64,000 bases of DNA, from contig JAYKYS010000004.1 of assembly GCA_036924285.1 (NCBI GenBank), positions 24,150,001-24,214,000 on the forward strand, read 5' to 3'. Both the position numbers and the translations under genes were made by a program. Below the pieces are notes generated by a model. It saw nothing but the letters and a program-made list of their open reading frames with translations. It was not told the origin of the DNA and did not search any database. This stretch comes from Asterella californica. Lineage: Eukaryota > Streptophyta > Marchantiopsida > Marchantiales > Aytoniaceae. Of the stretch, positions 23,480-35,339 are shown piece by piece; the first letter of the stretch is position 1, and the number at the start of each line of letters is the position of its first letter.

Positions 23480-25990
23480 TTCTTATCATTTGAGTTGAAG
23501 AACGCTCCTGCTGAGTTCCAAAGAGTGATGGACAAGATCTAGCAAGGCTGGATTTTGTTTGATGTTATATAGAGGACATCTGAGTCTATAGTGTCATAGT
23601 GGAGGAGCACGAGAGACATTTACGAGATGTGTTCGAGCGGTTGAGAACTCATGGGTTGAAGTTACACCTTGAGAATTGTAAGTTCTTCCACGAGTTGGTA
23701 GAGTATCTAGGTCACACCATCTGTCCAGATTGATTGGATGTTCAACAGACAAAGGTTGAGGCTATTGCACGTATCTCATGTCCCACAGATGTGAGTCGAG
23801 TTCGGACATCTGTTGGTTTGACAAACTTCTATCATCGATATGTGAAGGAGTTTAGTGCAATTGCGAAGTCATTGACCAAGCTGATGAAGGTGGACCAAGA
23901 GTGACAATAAGGAGATTGAGCAAGAACGAGTTTTTGTAGAGCTCAAAGATAAGTTGACATCTACTCCCATCTTGAGAAGACTTGTTAGGAGGTGTCCATT
24001 CCAATTGCATACTGACTCGAGTATGTTGAGACTTGGAGCAGTGCTGACTCAGCATGATGATGAGAAAAAAGATTTTGTGATGGTGTATGTCAGTCGCTCT
24101 AACAATTTGATGGAGGTGAGATATAATTTGTACGAAAGGGAGTGGTTGGCTGCAGTGTGGGTTGTTGCACACTTCTGATTTTATCTGTTTGAGAACCCTT
24201 TTACTCTCACCATTGGTCACCAGCCGCTCAAGTGGTTGATGGAGTGCGACAAGCTTACAGGGAACTTGCACAATGGGCTCTGATCTTACAAGAGTATGAC
24301 TTCCAAGTAGTGCACAGACTTGGGGTTGCAAACCTAGATGCTGATGGGTGGAGTCGCAACTCATGCACGAATCAGCAAGATCATATTGGAGCTCGATGGC
24401 ATGACAAGGTTGATGAAGAGATGATGTCATGATGACATGCATCTGCCTTTCTTTGTGTGTTGACTATGAATTATAATATGGAAAGCCAGGTCGTATCTTT
24501 CTCAGATCAGAATTAGAGAGATGATGTTTCAGACCAAAGAGATATCCAGGATGATGTGATATTAATGGAGTATCTATGTACTGATGTGATGATAGACACA
24601 GTAAGTGCTAAGGAGTGAGATCGCATTCTCCAACGAGCAAAAAGATTTCGATGAGAAGAACGACATGTACTTCGAGTATGGAATGATGAGAGAGTACAGA
24701 TAGTGTCACGTCCATCTAGAGGGCACAATTAGCACGACATGCCCATGAGAGTTGGGAGATTTTGGAGTGAAGCGTACACATAACTTACTCCAAGGACAAT
24801 ATTGATGACGTGATATGCACATCGAAGTGCAGCAATTTGTAGCACGATGTGTGTTGTTTGATCAAGTATGAGCATCGTTTAACGCTCCTTCTCCACAACT
24901 ACACCCCTTATGGATTATAGGATTAAGTTACTGTTAGAGCTTGGATTTTACGAAATCTTTATCGTTAACTGTATGTCACCATCAATATGTGTTGGTGATG
25001 ATGGAGCACTTCTTCAAGTGGATTGAGTTGGTGGCATTATCAGACAAGACAAGTGAGAGGACATCGTATCCGTTCTTAGATCGAGTGCTAAGTCATTTTG
25101 GTGCACCCGCTGAAGTGCTGAGAGCCAAGGTACATAATTTCTTGATGAGTTTCGGACCTTGTTTGATCAAGCGCTAATTGATCATCGGATTACATCTCGA
25201 GATCATCTTGAGACGGATGGTTTGACGTAAAAGGTTGTTCAGACCGTCAAGAGAGGATTGCGCAAGTATGGCTTGCAGAAAGGTCACTTAGGAGATTGGA
25301 ATTTGCAGTTATCATAGTTGACTATGGGCTACCGATTTAGTCAACAAGCGTCTTTGGCTTCCTTCTCATTGTATTTTCTATTGTACGATCGATCTTCGAC
25401 CATTCATCGTGGTTCTGCTGAGGTGTTGAACCTTGATGACCCGGATATGTGGGTGAGAGCATGTTCTCAACAAGCTGAGACATTTCGGAGAGTAATGGTT
25501 ATTACTTTTGAGAACCTAGCGATTGCTCAACATAGAGTCACGTTGCGATATGCGACTATTCAAGGAGGAGGTTATCGAATGTCGATTCGCAAGTTTCATC
25601 ATGAAGATTATATCTACAGTAGACTACACGACGATGTTTGATGTGATCCTAGGACGCACGTGCAGTCAAATCCAACATGCATGAGGTGTTGTCTTTTGGA
25701 GTACTCATGTTAGACGTCCGTGATGGTGTTGTTTGGAAGGACTATGTGCGTAATTGCACGCCATGTCATCTTCCAAACATGATATCATTGACCCAAGCTT
25801 AGCGGTTGTAGGTGCGGGCTTGAGGTGTATGTTGTGTGGATCTACTGGTGGAGCAGTCCGTATGATGGTGTGTTATAGTTGTTCGAGAGGTTGAGACATG
25901 TCATGTTTGACTCAATGTCGTATATTGGATGGTAGGTTTGTCCTCGACGTATATAGCACGGTAGCCATGGCCGTTAGGACGAGTTCTTGA
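23480..25990 (+). pseudogene. H element: gypsy pol (RT end, RNase H, integrase) with PHD-like C-terminus
   Basis: Heavily mutated pol of a different gypsy lineage. In order: the RT end (KNAPAEFQRVMDKI, catalytic box reading YIED near 23,562); RNase H (LHTDSSMLRLGAVL at about 24,000, VRYNLYEREWLAAV, HQPLKWLMECDKLTG, QEYDFQVVHRLGVANLDADG). The integrase zinc finger is near 24,750-24,860 and its core carries YVLVMMEHFFKWIELVAL and FGAPAEVL. QTVKRGLRKYGLQKGHLGDW (25,240-25,305) and LNLDDPDMWVRACSQQAETF complete the integrase. The end encodes CMLC, an 11-residue gap and CYSC, then SRG-stop-DMSC (25,826-25,900), a degenerate PHD-type Cys4-His-Cys3 pattern. Stops and frameshifts occur throughout. 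LTRs were not identified. Confidence 0.82.
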
Positions 25991-26845
25991 GCTAGCCCTA
26001 CTAGGGGTATACTTTGCAGCTAGAGCTTGTAGGCTTCAGTTCTTCGAGTTGAGTCTTCAAGCTCTTGACTATGATAGATAGTCTTGGTGAGTGCAACCTA
26101 TATTCTCTGGTGCGTAGAGTGGGTGTGGCTCGACTTTAGTGCTTGTGTATTGCGAGTTGATTGATGGAGTGAGTACAGATTCTTATTATTGTGGTACACT
26201 TGTGTATGTGTATGACATCATCCATGTTTTATGTGTATGTGTGGTGTATCACTGATAACGTTGTATGTTGTGTAGCTATGTGTATGCGTGCTACAACTCT
26301 GAAGATAAACAATGTCATTTGACAAACATGCACATACATGAAAAAACACACACTTGCAAGTATATATATGTTGATATGTCGACTCTCGATCCTCATGAGG
26401 GTTTTCTACTATTGATTTGAAGTATAAAACTTTTGACGAGTTTCTGCTCCTATTCCATGTGGGAATGCTCCTAACACTAGTGCTTTAAATGACCAAAGAT
26501 ATTAGTCTAAATAACCTCAAGAACCCTAATTTTTAAACTAAACTCCAACTGCAACAGCCGTGGATTGTCCTTCTGCGGTACTAGCCGTTCTAATCTAATT
26601 ATAATACACTAACCTTATGTACAAGAGTGCGTCAACGACTCCTATCTTGACATAAATGGATTAGCTCTCTCTGTCTTTCTGGCCACTACCGTCATGAGTC
26701 TTTACACGAGAGGGCCAACCTTGATCTTAGCCGTTATAGAGATCCCAGTGTCAAGGATTAAGACGAGCGTTTGACAGGCCTATGACATAAAATGATCAAA
26801 TGCGCATTTTTCTAGAAGAACTTCTCGTTCAAAATCAAAATCAAA

Positions 26846-26930
26846 CGAAGTGATCGATTGATCAGTTCTTTCTCACATTCGTCTTCGAACACGAGGGACA
26901 AACGTAAGAAGTGATCGATGGATTACTTCT
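26846..26930. repeat. Pair of 24-nt hairpin motifs
   Basis: 26907-26930 is AGAAGTGATC, a 4-nt loop, then GATTACTTCT (one mismatch between arms). 26846-26869 is CGAAGTGATC, a 4-nt loop, then GATCAGTTCT (two mismatches). The same geometry recurs at 31.4-31.75 kb. Confidence 0.7.
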
Positions 26931-27799
26931 CCAAGGAGTTCGGTGAACAAAAATTTGTTGATGGAGATTGATTGTACAACTATAGATTTTAATGTATAAA
27001 AGATAAAGTTTTGTAAACCCATGTTCTCTAGTTAAGTTTTAAAAAGTTGATCGTCCTATCATGTTACTCTAACTCTGACACTCTGATAACATTGTGGACC
27101 AGAGGTTGACTTTGAGTTCATGTTTTTCCGGTAGTACATATTAACTTGACGATGTTCAACATACCGTTGTGTGTAATTGTTGGTAAAGCAATTCTTACTT
27201 TTGGCTGAATAATATTTTGGTGTGAGATAATCATAATTACGTTTATTATAGAACAACGTTAGTAGTAAAGAACGGACGTACAAAATGAGTTCTTTCTGAG
27301 GTCAAAATGATAGCTTTTACTTCTCTTGACCAAATATGAATTATTCGTTAGTTCAAAGAACTGAATTTCATTCAAGTTTTACTGCAACAATATTGTAAAT
27401 ATGATTACTTGCTATTTATTAACAAAAATTTATACTACTAGTTTGAGAAAAAATGTTGAATATTTTATTGATTTTTAGTTATAATACTTTGTGAGGTTTT
27501 ATGTTATATCAATTCACACAAGAAACAATAAAAGAACAGAATAAACACATGTTACACAAGAAAAAAGTGTTATTAACAAAAGAATACAAATATAATCTTC
27601 TCAATGAAGAGCAATGTCATCTTGTGGTTGTGAAAAGACAACACTTTATGAACGAAGAATCTCATATGCAAGAGGAGCTATAAAGTCAAGGTTCTCCTTT
27701 AACGAACTAGAATCTGAACGAACCACTAGTACAACTAGAGCTCTGTCGTCATTCGATGGAGGAGCATGCTCACCCATCCTAAAGCCATCTCCTGCTTCT

Positions 27800-28209
27800 C
27801 TAAGTTTCTAGAGTAAAATCTAACGTAGGTTTCATCACGTGAACACAAGAGACTATGAAATCAGGTTTTTGACGTCGACTAATCTCTATAGTTGTAACAT
27901 TCTTCTCAACTGTAAAGATGTCGTTGTGGTTGAACCACTCCTCCAAACAAATTGAGAATCCAATCACCTTCTCGCGAGAAATGCCCATGAACCAGCTAAT
28001 CAACTAGGTTTCTGGTCCGGATTTATCACCTGTCCGTCCAGAGTAGTGGCTTTTCTCAAAATTGCTGAAACAATTCTAACATTACCGTGGACTTCGTCGA
28101 GACAAAAATTGTACAACTCTTTTGTTCTCATACTCAACTGATGGTAGTACCCTATGGTCCAAGTCTCATATTGAAAAGCAAGTTGATTACCCAAGACTTG
28201 ACAACTCAC
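27800..28209 (-). pseudogene. Possible degenerate coding fragment, unrecognised
   Basis: Two adjacent minus-strand frames (28,209-28,000 and 28,003-27,800) have amino-acid composition that looks protein-like (SMRTKELYNFCLDEVHGNV; FSICLEEWFNHNDIF) and would join by one frameshift. I recognise no family, and chance open frames of this size are expected in AT-rich DNA. Confidence 0.2.
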
Positions 28210-29128
28210 GTTAGGTTTGTACCTTCAAAACATGTTCAAAAGTGAATTTAAATAAAACATTGAACCAATAAACACAATCTTCAAGCAAGCAAGAAGACAA
28301 ATTTAGAGTAGAACATTACCAATTCTATTTTCGACCCCTACATTACACTTTTTTTTCAACATTTTTTCAATCATCAATTGTTGTTTTTTACTGGAGAACA
28401 CTACGAATGCCCAACATGACACAGAAGTATACACAAGTACACATCCGTCACTTTTTGGAGTTCTTCTCGAGAAAATATGAATTCATCATTCTCAACTCCA
28501 GCTAAGTTGAACCCGTGTGGAATATCAACAATGATCAACAAATATTTCTTCGGAGGAAGAAATGAAGATAGTCGTAAAGCATCATTACTGTAAAAGATCA
28601 GGAACCGAAGAGCATAGTAGGAAGTCGAGTTAAGAGGACAACTGAGAATAGAGGGAAACTTTGGATGCTAGAGTTGACCACCAGCTTTGCTATTTATAGT
28701 CTAGAGTATACAAGGCTTCCTCTTGAAGCTAACCGTCTGCTTCTATCACAAGATAACGGTTAACTTTCTCATGAAGATAATCGTCTACTTCTTTATGAAG
28801 CAACCTCAATCTTTAGGAAGGTTCCTAAGTACATTGTTCACTCAATATGATAGAAGTTTCCTACGTACCTTACTAGAATATTCTTTATGAAGCTTCCTGG
28901 ATAGTACATTCTTCTAACTTAAATAAACTTTCATTAGAGTTTCTACTTACGCAAAGAAGGAGTCGTCAGTTTTCTCCTTGTTCTATGAGAGGAATAAATT
29001 ACAAACACCTGGTAACCTTCACTTGCTAAATTTTGTAAGCCAAGGAGCCAACTGCGACAACACAACAACTATTACGACAAGTTAGAAGGACTTTCACAAA
29101 GAAACAATAAGTAAAAAGCACATGGATT

Positions 29129-30682
29129 TGTAGTATCTCAGGATTTCTTCTTTAGCCTATTGTAGCATAAAAGATTTCGTCCCCCAAGAAGATTTACACT
29201 AGTATCGCTGCTCTAAGTTCTAAGATTTGTCCAAACTCACAAACACGTGGGATTTGTCTAGAAATCCTCTCTTCTCACAAAACTTCACGGCTTCCAAACA
29301 CCTTTAGAATCTGCTCTGGACCCAAACATACAACTACTTCCTAAAATATCATAATTATCCATTGAGAAGTCAGAGAAGACGCTTTCTGCTTCTAGGTCAC
29401 GGCTTTCAGTCTTCCCACGACAGTCTTTCCGAAGCAATTCTCGGCTTCCGGAGGTTCAACTCGGCTTCTGACACCTCTAGAAGACTATTTCTGCTTCTTC
29501 GATATCAAATTACTCTGCCCTATCACACATTGCTCTTACAATTTTCAACGGGGTTAGATCAATCACATGGTGTATGCCTCCTGTAGCCTTCCCAAGCTTC
29601 TGCCTACGGAAACGGTCTTCCTGCAGCACTACAACGACATTCACATTCACATTCACTGCTACTCAATAGAAGTCTCGAAAATCAATAGAAGAAGGTGGGA
29701 AGATGAGAAGATGGAAGAAGATGGAGAAGAAGAGAAAATCCAAACAAGAGAAAACAAGAAGAAAAGGAGAAATTAAGATTCTGACAGTCTTCTAGTCTGG
29801 ATCTTGACTAACAAGCGAGCCCTGCTTGTAGTAATTTGGATAAGAAGACCAAAAATCTGCTTACAGTTACACAGTCTTCCAATCGAGGATGTTGTCTTCT
29901 GCTATGGAAAGAAGACTCTTTTCTTCTTATGTCCTTGCTCCGACTACTCTGACTTCAAGGATCAATCTCTCATACGACAGTCCGTACGTGGATCCGAAGT
30001 GCTCCACTGGATGAGACAAGCTTAGACTCTGCACAACTTCTAATAATCACCGTCACTCAAGAAGAAAGCTTCCCATGCACAATTGGGTATGAATTTGAGA
30101 AAACTCACTGCCCAGAAGACATAGACAAAGCTTTTGCAATCAAATCTGAAATCCAATCCCCGAGAAGAAGTTACATTGGCTTCTGGAAGCTCACTCCATC
30201 CACTTCCTATCACTACTCCTCGACACATCAGCTTAGAAGCAGGACTGCACGATGATGTCTTTCCCTGTTCTATGCTGTCTATTCTTGTTCTACATCTTTT
30301 CTATCTCTTGCTGGGAGCGGAAGTGCAGACCTACTCTAAAACTATACGCACTACCGTCTGCGAGTGTAAGTCCACATGTGTGTAGAAATGTGTGTCTTGA
30401 AATCCTACCTAGGTATCTACTTTATACAATTGCCTTGAGTCGCAGGAGGAAAATCCCTTCCAATCATAACTCACAGCCAAGAAAAATATGCTATCAGAAG
30501 GCCATCACCTCCTAGACTTCGGTTCCCTTCTCAGTTTAGAAACTACTTTCTACTACCTACCGTTGCTTATCCTGCCACATGGACAGTCATCTAAAAATAA
30601 AGTGAGAGTTGTCTTTCTTAAATTAGCAGATTTTGATTCCTACCAAAATTAGCCATGTCAACTCACTACGTACCTCTATTGT
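29129..30682 (-). repeat. R repeat copy 4
   Basis: Collinear with 2,675-4,260. It shares GCTGCTCTAAGTTCTAAGAT near 29,200, CTACGGAAACGGTCTTCCTG near 29,610, CCCTGCTTGTA near 29,820 and CCCATGCACAATTGGG near 30,075. It starts TGTAGT at 29,129 and ends just downstream (minus strand) of the ORF1 stop at 30,683. Confidence 0.78.
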
Positions 30683-30838
30683 CTACTCTTGATCGTCAGA
30701 TGTGATCTCCACTGGATCCTCACCTGCCTGATCTCCTAATTCGGCTTCTGATATCGTGGGAAGCCCTGCTGGTACCTCTAGTGCGGCTGAGATGAAATCC
30801 TCCTCAGTGCTCGTAATGTTGTCTTCCACCATAAGTGT
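30683..30838 (-). pseudogene. ORF1 copy 4, C-terminal fragment
   Basis: The last 50 or so codons of ORF1 in one open frame ending TAG at 30683: SAALEVPAGLPTISEAELG, then DDQE and the stop. This matches the acidic tail of copy 1 (TGLPSPSEAEIV). The fragment is truncated at 30,838 by unrelated AT-rich DNA and is followed by R in the family order. Confidence 0.75.
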
Positions 30839-32039
30839 GTTATTAGTGTACAGAGTATTGAGAAAAGGTTCTAACTTTTTGAGATTTTAGTGTTTTCTCA
30901 ACAAAGTGACTTTCGAACATCAGATCTTCACAAAATTTCCCACGTGTGCTCTCTATATTGGTTTCTACATTGTGGAAGGTCCGATCTTGAATTTTTTTGT
31001 GATTTAATGCCGAATTTTAAGATATAAAAACTATATAAATTTCTATTCAATAAACCCATGAGATATCTAAAGAGTACTAAAAATCATTTAAAGAATTTAA
31101 TATTCATAATGTACCTTAACACACACGTCTAGAAATTTTGGAAGCTTTTTCTCATTAGGAACCATGTGTTTGAATGATGAGGAATCTAATAAACGTACTT
31201 TGATTCTAAAGAGGATGACATGACCTGCAATTTCAGAATTTGAAAATATCAAACACGGTCATGAGGGGAGGGCAACCTATTTAAAAAGTTTCAACTCAAA
31301 ATTTGTCCATTTTCTTTCTCAAACGACGTGAAGAGCTGAATTGTAAGTTTAGATTTGTTCAAAATATTATTAACACTAAGCTAAAAATGTGACCAAAACA
31401 TCACTTCTCTTAGACCTTTTCCTTCTGTGAGAAGTGCTCTGACGATCATTTCTCCTCGTCTGTAATAACGAACGAGAAGTGATCCCTCGATCACTTCTAT
31501 TGGAACGTCCATCTAGAAGAGAGACGGAAAGTGAACGGAGGGTTAGGAGAAGTGGTCGATCAGTCTCTTCCCTTGACCCTTCTGTTCCAACAGAACTGAT
31601 TGAGCTATCACTTCTCTTGATCTGTTTGTCCTTCAGAAAACTAGTCGAACCTTCTCTTGATCCGTTTCTCTTTCGAGGAATGATCATAAGATCTCCTTCT
31701 CTTTTTCCTCACCGGGGAAGTGATCTCTCGACCACTTCTCATCCTTTACGACCAAAACTTATTTTAAGATCTAACTTTAACTAATTTTACTAGTGTCTTT
31801 TTACACAAAACATGGCTTTTATGCGCGTCAAGTTGAAGATATGCACAAGTGTTTCGAAGATTTGTGGAGCTCTTCTGCTATTGCGGAGGTTTCACGTTGT
31901 CACGATGAGAGTCTTTTATTGAGGAGGACGGATCTCCTGACTGTGATTGGTTGTGAGATCGATCAAAAGAGAAAAACAGACTGCTGCCAACGATCTGAAC
32001 TCAAATGCGATCTCTTGCGCCCCACCAAGGTCAATTAGA
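30839..32039. other. Non-coding, AT-rich, with hairpin cluster
   Basis: No domain-bearing ORF. An 81-codon plus-strand frame at 31,793-32,038 is unrecognised. The hairpin cluster at 31,475-31,739 is listed separately. Confidence 0.5.
31475..31739. repeat. Cluster of 10-4-10 hairpins
   Basis: 31475-31498: AGAAGTGATC, CCTC, GATCACTTCT (perfect arms). 31592-31615: AGAACTGATT, GAGC, TATCACTTCT. 31716-31739: GGAAGTGATC, TCTC, GACCACTTCT. Each of the last two has two arm mismatches. A half-motif AGAAGTGGTC lies near 31,549. Confidence 0.75.
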
Positions 32040-32328
32040 CTATGAAATCTGTGCAAAATAGCTTTCAAGACTCAAGAAACTTTATTCACGTCTCAAATTT
32101 CATCATCAAGGTCATCAGTGTTAAAATCTTCCTCCTCTTTCTATGACGCGCGTCCCCTTTTCTCTCTGTTCTGTTCTCTATCCAAATAAAATCTCTCGAA
32201 CTGCCACCGCACGTCGATTTACTTGAAACTCAAGCCCCTTGATAAGCAACCCCCTAGCCAAGCTGGGGTCCTTATGTTCATATACGTACACTCACTTTTT
32301 GTGGTCTATTCTGACCCTAAAAACTCGA
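32040..32328 (-). mobile_element. LTR-like remnant of a G1-type element
   Basis: On the minus strand this follows a G1-type pol C-terminus directly, where a 3' LTR belongs. It shares the motif CCCCAGCTTGGCTAG...CTTATCAAG with the G1 LTR (19,410-19,470). Too diverged to define ends. Confidence 0.35.
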
Positions 32329-33378
32329 CTAGCTCCATGTCTCTTCTCTCTTTTTGAACAACTTTACTCGTTTCTCAGCAACATGAAGCCTTAAAGACGT
32401 ACCATCTAGCTCTTGCAAGGAATAGATAGCATTCTGATGCACATCTGAGACAAGGTATGAGTCAAACCATCTCCTCGAAAACTTTCGGATTGTAAAGTGT
32501 TGTTTCTCTAGTGTACCGTCATATACCAACACCCAATCCTCAACTTGTATTGATTTCGGTCGAAGCTTATGGGTCTTATCAAACTTTTCCTTACTCTCAA
32601 GTCAGACCGTCTTTAACTTTTGTTGTGCTTCTGCAAGATCCTCTTCTTTATGTTATAACTGTCTGTTGTTTAGTGAGAGAAGTTGCGATCTATATTGTCT
32701 TCCCATGGTAAGGTATCCCAAGTAGGGAAGTCTTTTTCTGCTAGCATCATCGGCTTCTATCCCAACATTAATTCAACAAGCATGTACCCAGTAGTACAGT
32801 GAGTCGTCATGTCAACCCATAAAGCAAAAGAGAGTAACCTAGGCCACTCTCTATACCTATAGTCACATGCCTTCACCAAAGCTTTAACAATTGATGGATG
32901 TCCACATTTGTTCTTGCCAATTCTCTTTGGGTTCCTCTCAATAGTAAGCTTGAGCTTCACACCATATCGAGCAAAAAAACTCATTCGCTTCTGTTCCACG
33001 CAATTCCTTTTTGTCTGCCTGTAGTATCTCCATAGATCCATATCTACAAACAATGTCTTCAAGTTCAAACCTACATATACCTTTCGTAGTCTTCATCCTC
33101 AGTGCTCGCCCTTCTACAAAGTTGGAGAGGTCCTCTCGAGCTAGAACCAAATATCGCATACCTCATAACCTCAGAGGCATTATCACCAAGTCGACAACCC
33201 ACTGGAAGTGAATACAAGGTGAATAAGTCAACACAAGATCATCCTTATATCGCATCTTAGAGTAAAACTGACAATGCATGCATGAATTGACATACTTCAT
33301 CACATCTGATACAGATCTTTCCACCAGTACTCTCCTTCAACTTTACGTAAGTAGCCCAAATCTCTCGATGTCCACTCC
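32329..33378 (-). pseudogene. Gypsy integrase fragment, G1/G2 lineage
   Basis: Decayed integrase and pol C-terminus. Visible blocks are MRYLVLAREDLSNFVEGRAL (33,159 down), FFARYGVKLKLTIERNP, GHPSIVKALVKACDYRYREW and LLSFALWVD, then the C-terminal domain YDGTLEKQHFTIRKFSRRWF ending near 32,329. The core Glu position reads GKNKCGH, so the catalytic Glu is absent. Several frameshifts are present. It is cut at 33,378 by the LTR of another element exactly where the HHCC finger should begin (SGHREIWATY). Confidence 0.8.
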
Positions 33379-34264
33379 TGTAACGACATAAGTTACACGT
33401 AAGAAGTTTGTCTATTAGTAAAGTATTTAGTTATAACTAAGTATTGAAAATGTTTATTTGCTACGCAAGTGCTTTAAGGATGTATTAAGTTAGTCATGAT
33501 TAGCTAAAGTTAGTTATGGTTAAACTTAGCTGTACTTTTGGACAGAATTCAGATATTTTCTAAAGAGTGAGCACTATTATCTTGTCATCTTGTCTAAAAG
33601 ATAGAAAGGAGGTGGAAAATATGCCTTATCTCCTTTTTGACTTGATATTAGTGGAGGGATTAAAGTTGTGGACTTTATGGGCATTAAAAACAAGAAGAGA
33701 TTCCACATGTCTCTTTTTTAGTGGGTCATAGTGTAGAGGGGTGGTGGAAATTCAAGATTCCTTGAGAATATTCTAAAATCCTTCTAGAAGTTGTTGACTT
33801 TGAAGGAATAAGCCCATGTGAAAAGATAAGAAACCCATGTGATTAATGTTTTTACTTTAAGTAATATCTTAGTAAAACTAGTAAAAATAGTTACGGCTGA
33901 GTTACCAGAGGGTATCAAAGTAAAAACCTAGAATGTATAAATAGAGGAGAAGAGAAGAGCTCCTCATCCTTGTTTTCACATTGTCGTAACGACAACTTGA
34001 GCTATATAGAGAGAGTGTGATATTTTAGCATGTGCGAACTTGAGAGATGTTGTTAGAATGGAGAATTTTAGTTAATGAGTCTATGGGTATGTGAATGATT
34101 GAACATAGCTTTTTCTCTTCAAGTTCATGGTGTGCTTCTATCAAAGCCATCAGAGTTGACCTCTGAGTGAGACAGACCCAGCATGTTGCAAATTCATTGA
34201 CTGACTATCGTGGAGATTGAGAGATTGGGCGGTAGTTGATCGATAGGACCGCGGAGGGTTTACA
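33379..34264 (+). mobile_element. G4-family LTR (plus orientation)
   Basis: Starts TGTAACGACATAAG and ends GGGTTTACA. It matches the G4 LTR at 52,355-53,281 in inverse orientation along its whole length. A primer-binding-site-like sequence follows 4 nt later, so this is a 5' LTR of a truncated element rather than a solo LTR. Confidence 0.85.
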
Positions 34265-34268
34265 TTTT

Positions 34269-34286
34269 TGGTTTCGTTGACGGGAC
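34269..34286 (+). other. Primer-binding site, degenerate, tRNA-Glu type
   Basis: TGGTTTCGTTGACGGGAC lies 4 nt after the LTR. It differs at two positions from the G4 site at 52333-52350, which is a full complement of the plant tRNA-Glu 3' end as I recall it. Confidence 0.65.
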
Positions 34287-34990
34287 CTCACTTGAAGAGA
34301 TCGTTGAAAGATGTTTAGAGTTCAATTCTACATTCGACAGAAGGAGATCATGCTAGAGCACATGGAGAGAACGTTGAGAGGAGAGAGAGCTAACGCGATG
34401 TTAACTATTTTAGAACGTTTCGTGTATCTCATAGTGACCTATGACGGGTTCGAGGTCATTTTCTATATCTTGTTTACTTAGAAAGGGTTTGAGGAGAGTT
34501 GAAATTGGATGCAACAAGAGTTGTAGAGAAAGGAGGAGAGAGAAGTTATTAGAGGAGAAAAATCTGAGAGTTTAAGAATTCAGCTCTCTGGAAAATTTGT
34601 ACAGTCGCTGACAGATTTTTTGTGTTTTTTATTTTCTTGTGAAACTTCCATGTCTTCTAGATTGGCTGATGAGCTATCTAGGCCAACAGAAATCATAGGA
34701 AAAGATGTTCTAGAGAGAGAGATATAAGTTTTCAACTTTGAGAGGTTTATTCACGAGAGTTTAAAAATTCTGCTCTTTGGAAAATTTGTAAAGTCAATGT
34801 CAGACTTTCTGTGATTTTTATTTTCCTGAGAAAATTTCCAGTATTTAGCTTGGCTGATAAGCTATCTTGGACAACAAAAATCATGGGAAGAGAAGGTATA
34901 GAAAGAGAGATATAAATTTTTAAAGTTGAAGAGGTTTATTCATGAAAGTTTAGACATTTTGCTCTCTAAAAATTGTGTACAGTCGTTGTC
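34287..34990 (+). repeat. Leader of truncated G4-family element with 190-bp tandem repeats
   Basis: Non-coding leader downstream of the primer site. Units beginning GAGTTTAA/AAGTTTAG start at 34,566, 34,756 and 34,945 (period about 190 bp; the last is partial). Each contains CTCTCTGGAAAATTTGTA-like and GGCTGAT(G/A)AGCTATC words. The same arrangement occurs in G4 (51.6-52.06 kb). The element is cut at about 34,990 by ORF1 copy 2. Confidence 0.75.
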
Positions 34991-35339
34991 ATGCAAGACG
35001 GATGAATTGCAAGATGGATTGTCTTCTTAGGAATCCATGCGATGTCTTGCTTAGTTAAGATTGCTTAGATGTAGCTCGAAAGACGAGATGTACTTAGGAA
35101 GCACCGTTAGAATTCTGGAAGACAGAATAGTTGTCTTCTGGAAGACTAGATTCATCTTCTAAGAGTGGAAGCTGGATTGTGAGGACCTGGTAAGGACAAA
35201 GCCTTAGGCTCACAGCAAGTATGTGTGGTTTAATAGAAGCTAGAACATGTCGTGCATCCTCGAGGGTTGGTGTTACTGCAAGCAGAGTTGGCCGAGGTCA
35301 AATCTTACATCAAGGAGTTGGGTCTCGACTTCTTCACGT
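34991..35339 (+). pseudogene. ORF1 copy 2, 5' part
   Basis: The leader and N-terminus of ORF1 on the plus strand. GTGGAAGCTGGATTGTG-type sequence matches the flank of copy 1, then the frame HPRGLVLLQAELAEV and KELGLDFFT runs to 35,339. The reading resumes at 59,390 (TWN, then DQGILEEVW) after element T. The duplicated ACGT at 35336-35339 and 59390-59393 marks the insertion. A stop (TGA) follows the junction at 59,399. Confidence 0.8.

Larger units (their letters stand above)
25991..29128. other. Non-coding, AT-rich; no gene recognised
   Basis: Includes a TG/TA-biased stretch at 26.17-26.38 kb, two hairpins at 26.85-26.93 kb and a weak coding-like segment at 27.8-28.2 kb, annotated separately. 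No retroelement domain found. Confidence 0.5.

Noticed and set aside
34566..34990. CRISPR-like array from regularly spaced repeats
   Set aside because: Units are long, adjacent and diverged, with no spacers; this is a tandem repeat in a retroelement leader in a plant genome.
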